A stretch of DNA of 64,000 nt. Source: Blastomussa wellsi (lineage: Eukaryota; Cnidaria; Anthozoa; Scleractinia; Plerogyridae). The stretch's first letter is position 1; each line of letters starts with the position of its first letter. The DNA is taken from positions 2,900,621 through 2,964,620 of the forward strand of contig OX393564.1 in assembly GCA_947652115.1 (NCBI GenBank), in the 5' to 3' direction. The notes beneath the pieces were generated by a model. That model did no database searches, was not told the DNA's origin, and saw only the letters and a program-made list of their open reading frames with translations. The translations under genes and the position numbers were made by a program. Below are positions 36,601 through 50,100 of this stretch, one piece after another.

Positions 36601-39600
36601 AACTGGGTTGATAATGTGAATTGGCCACGGTAAAGAAATTCGAGAGCTGACGTTTCGAGCGTTAGCCCTTCGTCGGACAGACAAACAGGCAGACAGACTG
36701 ACAGACAGACAGACAAACAGAAAGACAGACTGACAGACAGACAGACAAACAGACTGACAGACAGACAGACAAACAGAAAGACAGACAGGTAGCCCAACAG
36801 ACAGACAGACAGGCGATAATAAATCAAAAAGGAAAGTATTGGGGCGAATTATGAACGTGAAACAAAAAGAGCAGAATTACTAACCGCACTCTCCAATAAA
36901 CTGCAGAAGAGCCTTCGGTTGTTTTGCACAGTTCTCTGCCCTCAGCACACACTCGCTGGAGTACGTTTTGCCATCACTGCCGCATACAGGCGAGGCTGCC
37001 TTGTCCCGCAGGCACTGAAGCGGAGAAGGACATACGCACCTTGCCTGTTTGTTACTATCGATGACGCAATGCTGGTATAAGTCACATCTCTTAAAGGCAC
37101 AAGCATCTGCAAAACAAAAACAAATCGTATCAGATTTGGAGGCAGCGTGGCCGAGTGGTTGAAGGGCATTATCACGGGGATTTTTGCCGTTTTTTGGGCC
37201 AATTCTGCCAAAATCACTGCTTTGTGCCTGTTATTGTGCAAAAAATGCTCCAACAAACTCACCAAGATAAATTCCGATGAAATTTTAGCAGGGAAAGCAG
37301 ACCATGATATTTTTTGGGCGATTTTTTTCAATGTATAGCTTTGTATTTTGTATTTTTATTGGCAAAGTTTTTCAAATTACAAGCCCTTTCCATCCTCGTC
37401 ACCTGTGACAGCATACAAGAATCGATAGTTTCAATTTCGTACTATAGTCTTTGGCAACAACAATAGGCCTTTATTATTACGTTTTCTTTTTTGCATCTAC
37501 AGTTTTAAGCTTTTTAAAAATACACTTTAACAGCCTGGCAATGCCCCTTTAAGGGAGCCAGTGTTGTAATCCGGACGTCCGGGCTCCACCCTGCCACTAT
37601 CGGATTTTTTTTCTCCTCAGTCCCGAGTTCACATCCTAGGTAACTCTTTTTGTAAATGCGTAACTAGTCTGCCTCCTGCTAGCTGGGTTTTTGTGTGGGA
37701 TTTCTCCCACACAAAGTCAGCGCCAGCGATATTTATTTATTTATTTATTTATTTATCTGTATACGAGAGTGAAGTGCTAGTCACGTGTTTTCTAGTTTGG
37801 ATGTGTCGAAGTGAGAAGACTGGGTTCCAGTTTATTGTGTTTATGAGTCCTGGGCGGCCATTTCTTCTTTCAGCTGTTGGTTTTTTCACCGATTTCGAAT
37901 ATTTTCGCGTTTTACTTTTAGTACAGAAGGTAAGTAGAAGTCGCTTTCCTTTTTAACATTTTCTTTGAGTATCTCTAGGTCTTAATTTCCTATGTAAGGT
38001 GATATTTTGGCTTCAAAATATCCTAATTGAAAGCAGATTACGTTCGCGTTCGTTTTTTGACCTGCGTTTTTCCTAATCTGAGACTTTTCTTCCGTTATTT
38101 CTTCAGGTGTTTATAACAGAGGATTCTTTTGTCAAAGGAGCTGTTTGGCGTTATTCACAAGCCAACAGTTATCGCCTTGGACCTTTCGTTTTGGTGCAAG
38201 TTGTCCCAGCCTTATATAATCAAGGAGTCATTGTACTTTCGCAAGCCAATATTTGTCGGCTTGAGTGTGCAGGTTACTTTCCTTGTGGCAATTTTTTTGT
38301 CTTAAAAGATTTATAAATACCATGTTTCTTTTTAGTTTAAAATGTACACTAGCTGTTTTAACAGCCCAGATATCTAGACTATTGTTAACCAGATGTGAAG
38401 TACATGTCAAAATTTGAAATAAATGTGAGTTTTAGTTCTTACAAAATGATTTGTGCTTGTAATGTCAATCATTACTATTAACAACCCTTCAAATTAGTAT
38501 TTCCTGACTTCTTTGACAACTTAAATTTCTGGAAGTTTACAAGGCGAATCATATAACTGTAATACCTTACTCGGCAAAAGGAACTGAATGACAACAAAAC
38601 AAAACAATTCGTCTCATCTAATCATCAACGAAATCCCACACAAGTACGCATTGCGGACCTATTTTTAATTAAGTTATGTTCATTTGAAACATCTGTTTCA
38701 GTGCCATGCCCGGAAACTAGCTACCTCGAAGCTTAGTGCTTGATCACTATAAAAGGCATTTGCGTTTTAACGTTTTTACATTTTACGTCACGTTTTACGG
38801 AGCAGTTTACATTTTTTTAGCCTGGTCAAGTCAATAGAGATAGATAACTAAAAATCGACAGAATGATACATAACAAAGTGTAGTTTTTATTACCGCAATC
38901 TCCTTTTTTCACCACAGTGAGCTCTCGCTTTATCTTGCACGCCTTAACTCTCATTATACATTCGTTAGGATAGGATCTTCCATTATTGGCGCACACGCGA
39001 TCGTCTAAGGGCGGACAGCTTGGGCAGCGGCACTTAGCTTTGTTGTCTACTACAACACAGTCCTGGTACGACTTGCATTGATGGAACGAGCAGGGATCTA
39101 AATAGAAAACAAAAGTAAAGGACAATTCTACGATCGCTCATCACAAACCTTTCTAAAAATTGAGAGTGTGAAACGTGCGCTTTGATTGGCAGCTAGGGTA
39201 TGTCTTTGCACGGGGATCTCTAAACACGCTTATGGTGTAATAATTTCGCACGAATTTTATTAAATCAGGTTTAATAGTCCATTTTACAGTTCTGTGAAAT
39301 GTAACCAGGCCTCCGTATGAAAGCGAGGCTCAGGGTGACCTTGTCATGATAAAGACCAGAAACTATTTAGCATAACAACTAAACGATTTACATATCAAAA
39401 GCAAGAGGGTTTGTATCTAAGCAAGGTCACCTTCAGCCTCATTTCCACTCAAAGGCTTGTTAACTAAGCACAGAACTGTAAACTGGCCTATTACGAGGGT
39501 CTCAATGGGGTAGTGGTTTTTACGGTTAACGGTTAACTTTTTGGCTTTTTTACGGCTAACGGTTAATTTTTTTCCATTACGGTTAACAGGAGAAGTTAAA

Positions 39601-42600
39601 AAATAATTGGTATTGTAAATACAAGAGCTGTCAAAACGTCTGCCAACTCGCGCAACGACGCGACATATGCGACAAATTATGCAGACACTTACAACACTTC
39701 CCGTTTCGATCGGCTTTTCTCGCTGCCAGAACACATAAACGCACAACACATCAGACTCCAAAACAGTTCTCGAGGCCTTTAGTTTTGTATTTAGATTTTT
39801 TACGGTTAACATTTTGCACGGCTAACGGTTAAAATTCTTTCATTTTTACGCCTAACGGCTAAATTTTTGGCCATTTTACGGCTAACGGTTAACCCCATCG
39901 AGATCCTCCATTACCAGCCGCTCTTCGGGAAATGGGTAGTCTCTCTTCTTCAAGAGCGGGGTTACGAAGACTGGACTCAAGAGATTTTTGGAAATCGAGC
40001 CTACACTCAAATTTGCTGGTAATTTTTTTGCGTCATTGTAAAAACCAAATCGATACCCTCTTAGGACCAAGTAAATGACACTATAAAACGTACTAAACTT
40101 TGCAGTTAAACCACTCGCCTGCGGTTCATAGCTCCACTTGAGCTGAGATTTTAAAAAACATGGCGTCATTTCTATGGTCTATGAGAGTGTAGACCATGAG
40201 AAACGGCGTGGTCGATTTTCATAAATCCGTAAATTTTCCTTTCTTGAAGCTAATAACGAAATCTCAAGTATCTTAACTCCACGTTCTTTGCTTCCTATTA
40301 TCCAACCATCCATTTCGACATTAATTGTCAACAAATGAAAGAAAATTGAGAATTTTTGGATATGTAAGTGAAGGTATCCTTCCTTTCTCTTAAATGGCGA
40401 AAGTGACGCTTCTGCTTAGTGTAACGTAACAGCTATGTAACGCAATCACTGCAACGCCTGTTATTCACCAAACTCACCGCATCTGCCTTGTTTCATTTCC
40501 AGTTTCCTTCCACAAGTCGCGACCTTAAAATAACACTCATTCTCATAACTGTTGCCGTCACTTCCACATACGGGTTCCACTTTATCCGGGCATTCACCTC
40601 TGGACTGGCACACGCAGCGCGTAGACCCGTCCGCTTGAACTTCACATTTGGTGTGATCTGAGCATACTACGAACTTGCAGGGCTCTGAAAGAAATGAACA
40701 GTACAGTTATCTTGGAGTAACACACCTACAACACCTATTTGTAAACGCCGAGTATGCCTTCATTTATGACAGGAGTGACTGTCATATTTTCAATGTGCTT
40801 CCATTCTTCACAGTGTGAGACTGATTTCGATATCATCTTGCTTTTCAGGTTTCTATTGTAACTGCACGATTGTCACGTTTGTTTTTGTCATTATTGTCAT
40901 GTTTCTTTCAGTGAGCTTTCGTTATTGCAACATTGACTCATCCGGCGTGGTATTCTAAGGAAATCCTAAGCCCGAAGTCTAGAGATAGATTGTGCGCTGC
41001 ATAGCAAAATTGAATGCACTGGAGTGATTTAGTGTGCTTAAGATTGCAACAAGTTCAACGTGTAGATTGTGCAAACTCCCTCAATGTCCATAGATGAACT
41101 CTATTATGAATATATCCCCCAATTTGTGTCTTACCACACAGTCCGTCTTTCCTCTTATCCGTATCTTCTTCCAATTCACAAGCGATGACTTTCATAAGAC
41201 ACTCGTTGATGTACGTTCTACCATCAGTGCCACAAACTGGTTTTACCACTGCCGGACAGTTATCTTTCTTTGGACACACACATGTGGGTGTCCCGTCAGG
41301 CGCGTTATTACATACCGCGTACTTTGGGCACTTCTTGATGCTGCAGCCGCCAACTGAAAAAAATGTTTTCAGGGCGTACATGTTGATTAGCAAGCAGGAA
41401 TATTTGAACAGACTTTGAATATTGCTTATTGATCCATTAAGTGTGTGTACAGTTTGACTAGAGTTACAGAATTTTCTTTCTTTACCACCAAATAAACGGA
41501 TTTATAACGAGCGCTAGAAAAGTAAAGGATTGTTCACGATGTGTCTTTGTGGTTGTGATGCAGTTTTGGAGTCAATAATTAGCTTGATATGTTGTTATAT
41601 TAACCAGGATAACAGTTGCTTAGCAACAATCGTGATAAATTCAAATCTGGGAAAACGTCCTCTTCGCTGTGATGTAACTAACATTCCTGAACCATAAACT
41701 CAAAAAGTACAATTCATTCATTAGAATAGCGTAAACATTACTTCAAGGCCATTTCCAGTCCTTACTGCACAGTCTCGGGATTTGTTTACATTTCTGTTTT
41801 GAATTCGTTGATACGTTACACTTCGGTAACTGCGTACATGAAGGTTTTGAGTCCGCCATGAGCTGAAACGTCAGTTTAGAATATCATCGAGGTGCGTATA
41901 CTCTTAGTATATCGGATGTTAATAATGACGAAAAGGTACGTTTTTACCCCTAATTTTCATTTTGGTTTGTTTACATTTCGTCGTGTGAGGCTTGATAAAC
42001 ATTGCAGGCGGAGATTGCGCAGTACGGACTGGAGATGGCCTTTAAGTTCATGGCCGTCAGGCGAAGCTGTGACGGAAGTAACATAAGTTAGCTAACGTAC
42101 CACATTTGCCTTTGTTAATTAGCACCAGTCTTCCGCTCTGTGAAGCAGCGAGGCAAGACTTGACCTTGAGATGACATTCAGTGTGATATTCATTTCCATC
42201 TGAACCGCAGATCGGTGCTGGAGAATAACCACAGTCGCGGATGTCTGGACACTGACAAGTTGCCCTGCCTTTCACCACTTTGCAGACTTGGTGCGGTTGG
42301 CATTTCATCCCGGTGCAAGTATCTGAATATTTATATTGTAATAAAACGGAATCGCCATTAACAAAACTATATTGTATATATTACAAAGGAATCACAATTA
42401 ATCTGGCCACCATTGGGCAAGTAAAGCCCGGTCGTATTGACACCGTGGCCGAATACAAACAGTTTTTTTAATCTTATTCTTTGGTACATCAGCTTTTCAT
42501 CGATACACAAAACGTGTTTGTAATAATGGGGCAACATTATAAGGGTGTGTGTGTGTGTGACGCAGGCAGGGGGATTTCTATAGAGTGTGTTCGCGTGTAC

Positions 42601-45600
42601 TCTCAAATAAACGGTAAATTGACTATCTTCATTTTCTATCACGTTTTATCTTTCGCTTTTAACCCCCTTCCCCCGACAAACCAGACTAAAAGAACTTTCG
42701 CGCACAAACATACTACGCATCCTACCACAACTGCCTTCCTTAGCCACCACAGGTCTTCCCGATCCTTTACAAGCTTCCGCCTTCAGTTTACATTCGTTGT
42801 CATAAGTAACACCATCGCTACCGCACACTTTCTCGCCAGACGATGAACATTCGTCTTCTCGAGGGCAGCGGCATTCGTGCAGACCGTTCGCTTTGAGGAA
42901 ACATTGGGTGTTTGGAGCTAGACACTTAACCAAATCACAGATGCCTGTAGAAAGCAGAAAAAGTGACTAGGTGTCAGTCAGTCAGTCAAGTGATAGGTCA
43001 GTCAGTCCGTCCATCAGTCGGTCGGTCGATCGGTCATTCATTCAGTCAGTCATGATCAGTCAAGAGATGAGTCTATCAGTGAGTCTCTCCGTCCCGTCCG
43101 TCCGCTCAACCAGTCAGTTAGTCAGTTCGCCAGTCCGTCGATTAGTCACTCAGTCAGTGGAGAAATCAAGGTCTACTCACCACAATACCCCTTCCTTTTA
43201 CGAGTGACTTTCTTCCCTGCTTTACAAGACTTGGCTTTCATGACACATTCGTTCAAGTAAGTCTGTCCATCAGATCCGCAGATCAAGTCTACTTTCCATG
43301 GGCAGTCATCCTCGGACGGACACACACACACTGCTTTATTGTCCATCACCACACAAGTGGCATGGTTGTCACAATTGGCGGTTTCACAAGGAGCTTTAGC
43401 AATAGGTAAGAGATATTAGTAACAACAGAATCGCTAACATGAAAAGAAGATTTTTTCTTTAAGGATTAGCCTGCGTAGCTGGCGGGATTCGCGGCGAAGT
43501 GCTTTTGTTTTTGGGGAGGCCGTCGTTGGAGTGGCAAAGCCGTGGAGAGATTGGCGAGGAGTGGATTTGAAATTGGCTTCGCCCGCCATGCTAAGTGAGT
43601 AGCTCGCACCCTCAAATCCCGCCAGCTACGCAGGCTATTAAAGGATCGCTGTATTGGTTGAGTGCTGCTTGAATTACTTCACATGAAACGCCTTCTAAAG
43701 CTGTTTTTTAGCAACTTAAAATCGTTCTGTTCAAGGTTTACAGTTGCCTAGTAACCTGAAATGATGTCATGAATGTTTTGGGTTTAAAGGAGCTCGCCCA
43801 CGGATCTAACGCATCTATTAAAAGTTCAGCCTAAATTTTTCAAGTTTTCCATTTACAATCCCTTTCAATCTTCCTCATTGAAGTCACCCTCGTTTCTTCT
43901 CTGTTCAGTTTTTCGTCTGATGTTTTTCACCCTTGGAAAACTATTATTTCAAGGTTGCCTTCGTCTAAGCCTCTAAGTTTAGACGCTAGCTTGGTGAATA
44001 AAACGGTTTCACAAACTTAATGTCCTAATTTGGAACAACAAAAGTTGTTAAAGGTACATGGCCATTAAGCAAAGCTTACCGCATTTCTCAGAGATGACTG
44101 GACTGATTCTCTTATCCATCTTGCATGATTCTGCTTCCATAAAGCACTTGTTCTTATACCCTTTGTACGTTGAACCATCAGTGCCACACACTGGGGTCGG
44201 AACAGCGGGACAGTCGCGCACATCTGGACAGCGGCATTCCACTGAGCCCGACTTAAATGCGCACAAAGCATGGTTGGTACAGCTCTTGAGCGAACATGGT
44301 CTAACCACCAATCCTGGAATTCAAGGAACGCAATGAGCATATCGTAGATTAGAATTTATGATCGTGCTACGCATATTTGATCATCAACAAACATATTTGA
44401 CCATAAACAATAACAATTAGGAAAATAGCGTGGCGAGTGGTTTAGGGCGCTAGTGTCGTAATCTGGAGGTCCCGGGTTCAAGCCCTTCACCCTGCCCTTA
44501 GCGGGATTTGTTTCTCAATAGTCCCGAGTTCAAATCCTTGGAAACGCTTTGTAAATAGCCAACTTGTCTTGCTTCTGTCCGTTGACGTTTTTAACTATAT
44601 TATGTTCATCTTAAGTATGTGTTTCATGTCTGTAAAGCTAGCTAAGCTTAGTGCGAAAGCACCATAAATACAATTCCATTACAAAATTAGCATAACAATT
44701 GACTTCAACGTACCACAAGGTCCAGGTTTGATAAACAGCCCTTTGCCCTTCTCGCATGATTCCTTCCTTGCTTTGCATTCATTTTCGTACGTCTTACCAT
44801 CGCTCCCGCACACCGGCTCGCCCAGACTGGGGCAGAAATCACGACACTTACATGAAGATTTGCCTTGAGCGTCCACTACACAGTCTTTGTCTGTAGGACA
44901 GACTGACTTGGAACACGGAGCTGGCATAAGACAAATTGAGTACAACTGTATATTAAAAACATTTCTCTTAAGGGCTAAGTGAACCATCCAAAAAAAATCT
45001 CTTGGTGATATGATAATAGGGAGCTTAAACTACGACGACAACGCCAACGACAATGTAGATAAACAAACATTTACTGAGCAGCACAATAACTCTTTCCGTG
45101 AGCTATGAATCTTTGTACATTTATTTTTCGTCCTCAGTCTGAAAAACAATGACATTAAGTTCTGCATATTTTTAAGAACGTGAACCACGACGGCTTAATC
45201 TGTTTTCCAGTATTTGAAAAAAATAAACGGAGTCCTTATATTTTCTGTTAGAACTACGTTTGAAAGCAATAGCTGCAGCAAATACACCAAGATAATTGGA
45301 GATTTGTAAGTATAATTTAAGTTCAATATTAATAAGGCGTCGTCATTGCTTAAGCTCCCTAACAATTAGAAGTGTGTAATTAATTAAGTGGCTGAGAACG
45401 CTCAAACGTTTCCCATTCTGTTGTACAATATGAATGATGCTTCATTTTAACATTTTAGTCTTAACGCTGGAAAAGTCAGCATTCCAAATCCATCGTGGCG
45501 GTTAATTTCCGTGTGTTCCAAAATGCTTTAAAACTGTGAATGCAGACTTAAAAAATGGCTTTTAACCCAGTAGCTGCAAAAATTAAATCTAAAAAAACAT

Positions 45601-46912
45601 TTTCTGTTGGTCTATAATCATCTTGCAAAACTAGCACGTTATGTAATACTCACTGCATTGTCCTTTACGCTTGATTTCAATCCTGTGCTTCATTTGGCAG
45701 GACTCGGCCTCCAAAAAGCACTTGTTTGGATACGTCTTGCCATTGTCACCGCAAACCGCTCTGACGTCACTTGGACACTGGTCAGCGGTTGGACACTTGC
45801 ATTGCGCAATACCAGATCCATCTATAGCGCACTCGCCGTAGTACTCCTCGCAATCCGAGAACGAGCAGGGTCCTGGAGAAAAAACATTGAAAAAAGTGAC
45901 ATAAGAAAATCTTAAGCGCATTAAATTCATTTTGGGGTCCGTTACAGATTACTTCGTTATTTTTATAGAAACACTTAGGAATGGAATGTTTATCACGATG
46001 TTGCCAGTTATGAACACGGTTAAGTTTAGGTGTAGATTAAAGCTTTTGTCGAACGGTTGGACAAAAGCTTAAATCTACAACGGTTCAAGTAAACTGACAA
46101 ATTTATCTCAAAATCTCAGCGCGCAAAATTGTTTCAGATTTGAAAGACAATTATGTGCATCTTTATGAGGTTCCCTTTAAATATGAAAATGCCAAACCTC
46201 TGTGGGCAAAAAAATATATTTGTTTCCGAACAGCGAACAATCGATCCCAAAACTACTGCTCTAATATGAAATATCGCCACCAAAAGGGCCCAAAATATAT
46301 TTATCTACATTTGAATGTGAATGGGAAAGAGATAATGTGAGTGCAACAATTCCGAGATCGGCTAGAGCTAAGGTTTCGTACCGCATGTTCCTCTATGCTT
46401 CATTCCGACATCAGTTCTATCAGTGCAGCTCTCAGCCTTTAGCTTACATTCATTGTCGTAAGTCTTGCCATCCGTACCACACACTGGTTCAAATACATCC
46501 GGGCAGTCCTCCACACGTGGACACTCGCAGACAGTGGATCCATCAGGTTTCAGTTCGCATGCGGAATGATGCTTACAGCGCGCAGCTTGGCAAGGATCTG
46601 AAGATTAACATTACAATCAACTGTTAGGTAGGCTTAGCAAGGAAACTAGAAATAATTTATACATCGTTCATGTGAAAAATGAAAGGATTTTCTCCAGAAT
46701 TAAAACCTGATGATCTCTGCCTCTGAATAATTTTAATCTTGTCGTAATGCTTTCCGCGTCTCAAATCTATGCATAATTTTGCACAATCTCGTGCAAACAA
46801 ATCTAAACCAGAAATAATTTATGATCGCCAAGTTGATACAAAGGAAGGGACGGTGGTTTCATTGTGTCTTCAGTCTAGCTTTTAACCCTTTCCTGCCCAA
46901 GCGTGACTTATG

Positions 46913-46952
<40 letters not shown>

Positions 46953-47022
46953 AGGGAGACCCCTTGGGCAGTAAAGGCTTAAAAAACTATCTCCCTTAAC
47001 CCTTTCCTGCCCAAGAGTGACC

Positions 47023-47066
<44 letters not shown>

Positions 47067-47137
47067 AGGGAGACCCCTTGGGCAGTAAAGGGTTAAAAAA
47101 ACTATCTCCCTTAACCCTTTCCTGCCCAAGAGTGACC

Positions 47138-47181
<44 letters not shown>

Positions 47182-50100
47182 AGGGAGACCCCTTGGGCAG
47201 TAAAGGGTTAACTGAGAAGACATGTCAATCACTAGCGAGTGTTTCCTCGCATTTCCAAACATCTCTATGTACGTCAAAAATATTCTACTGCGCGTTGCAG
47301 TTTCTACTTGTTTCTCGGTTTTTTTTTTCAATGTGACGAAACTTTCTCTCTTCTGTTTGATGAACATTCAACTATCTCTAAGGTAGAAACCTCAGGACCG
47401 CCACCAGTCCGTCTTATAGATAATTTAGATACAGTAAAATGACTGAAAAACGGCGCACAGGGACCAACTCCTATTCTTACCACACACTCCCTTCTTGATC
47501 ACTACAAGCGGTTGTTCTGTGTTGCAGGCTTCAACTCTCATCCTGCACGGGTTGATGTAACTTCCTCCATCACTTCCACACACTGGATCATAGTCTCTGG
47601 GACAGTCATCTTCTGTCGGACACTTGCAGGTGGGTGTATTAAGTTTAGTTGCCATGCACCGTTTGCCTTGCGAACAACGGGTATCTTTGCAAACCACTGT
47701 AAGAAAGTTGACAAAGTGAATTAAAGGCAAAGCCATGGAATGTTGAATTAGAATTACGAAATAGAGCTAATTTAGGGGTTTAACGAGTATATTTTCCACA
47801 TATATATCTTATCTTAGCCTATTACAGTCAAAACACAACAAAACTGTACCACAAGGTCCAGCATGCTTCACTCCAACTGATGTCTTGTTGGCACACGACT
47901 CTGCCTTCAAAATGCACTCGTTCAAGTAGGTGTTCCCATCGGTGCCGCAAACAGGGTCCTTCTCCTTGACACAGTCCTTCTTCTTGATGCACTTACATGA
48001 AAATGTACTATCCTTTTGACCGATGCACACTTCATTCGTACGACAAATATCGGGTTTACATGATCCTAGGAGACCAACAAAATAGAACTGTGCAAGTGTC
48101 TGACATGCCTAAGTATACAACTACTGTTTGAACGAAGTTTGCTTTTTGTTGTAACGGTGTAATAATGGAAACATAAAGAGGTTTGCAGCACTGGAGAAAA
48201 ATTTTCAAGAAAATTGTTTCGGAGGTTTTCTCCAAATAACGATGTTTAGAGAGGAACCCCTAACAACCTCAGCTGGTTTCCATGCGGGTCCACAGAGCTT
48301 CATATAAAGTTGATTTTGTCATTTCTAACTACATTTAAAGACAAGAAGAAAAATTATAAAAAAGTACAACAAAAGGCGATTAAAAAAGTTTCAAATTAGT
48401 TATATTCATAAACACACGAGGTTGAATTAACCTTTAAACCAATCACACACCGCCAACTATTGACGTCATAATATAAACCATTTAATCGTCTCACCGCAAG
48501 GTCCCATGTGGCGCACGTCAACGTCTTTATTATTGGCACAGGCCGCCACGTCTAACAAACATTTGTTTATGTATGTCTGTCCGTCTGAGCCACACACACC
48601 ATCGCCATCTTTCGGACACTCATCTTCCGTGCGGCACTTGCACGTGACCGAGCCGTCCGCGTTTCCAGTGCAGGCGGCGTTGTTTTTACAGTCCTTTGCA
48701 AGGTCACATGGGCCTATAATAAGGATCAAAAATAAAATAATCATGTACTGGTCAGCGGAATTACAAACAAAACCATCGAACAAACCATCGACAAATCAAC
48801 CAAGTGACTTTACTTCACTTTTAAAGATACTCCGGTTTTTTGTTTCTTCAAAAACACCAGCAAAAAAAAAAACAAAAACAGCGTAACGCAGTGTAGTGGA
48901 ACGTCTTCTCAGCCCTCGATCAGTCAGTAGCTGAATTGTTCTTAAGTTATAGTGAACTGAAACTTGGGATACGTATATATTTTGCGTTAATCTGAGGTAT
49001 ATATTCAAATACAAACCCCACCCCCAAACCTCAACCTTGATTTGACAGCTTTAGTTTATCTAAGGTCTCTAGAAAACTATAATTCTAAAATATCCTGCCT
49101 ATATCCACTCACCACAATAACCATCCATAAGTACGTAAATCGACATTTCCTGTACACAAGCCTTCGCCTTCATTACGCACTCGTTCAGGTAAGTTTTGCC
49201 ATCGCTGCCGCACACAGTGTGGACAGTCATGGGACAGTCCCGTTCATCTGGGCACACACACTGAGCATTCCCTCGGGAGTCTGCTTTGCATGTCTTCGGT
49301 TCTTTACACTGTACATCGGCACAAGGCTCTGTTCAAAACATGACATTTTATTAACGTGCCTATGAAGTGATTTTTTGTCCTTAGTTTCAAAATTTACCTT
49401 GTGAAATATGCGATTCCAGAGTTTGAGACACCTGGGATTAAAAGTAACGATTTTACAAGCTGTTGAGCATTTTGCCCCCCAAAAAATGGTGCCAAACTTT
49501 TGTTTGCACGATCAAAGTTTCTTGTCAGCGAGGAGTGATTACGTAATAAACATGTCGCGCGATTTCTCAGAGGTTGTTGTCACGTGGTATTTTGACCGCG
49601 CGATTCAAATGCAATTTTGAGGGCAAAATGGCTCAACTTTGAAGGCTTGTAAAATCGTTACTTTTAATGCCTGATGTCTGAAGCTTCGGAATCGCGTATT
49701 TCACAAGGTAAATTTTTAAACTAAATACAAAAAAATTCACTTCATATGCATTTTAAGGTCGAGGTCAAGTCAGAACGATACAATAAAACGACCGAACCGA
49801 GCAATCAATGTTTGTACAGAAGATTGAGCAATACCACTTACCACACTTTCCAGGTCTCCGTTCATCAACAGTTTCATCCATTAAACAATTCACCACATCC
49901 AGGTAACACTTGTTAATGTAAGTCTCGTTGTTCTGGCCACAAACCGGAACCGAAGTCTTGGGACACTCCCTGACGTCCTTACATGAACACTGTGCCTTTC
50001 CGTCCTTCACTTCGCAGCGCGCATGCTCTTTACACTTCACACCGGCACACAAACCTAGACAGGTTAATTGTCAAATGTTTTATTTCAAAACGTGCATACA

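Noticed and set aside
36349..36827. Cysteine/leucine/serine-rich frames
   Set aside because: Translations of CAGA/CTGT repeats and the retroelement arm.
46882..47211. CRISPR-like array
   Set aside because: Regular spacing, but the spacers are identical, the repeats have transposon-type inverted ends, and the genome is eukaryotic.
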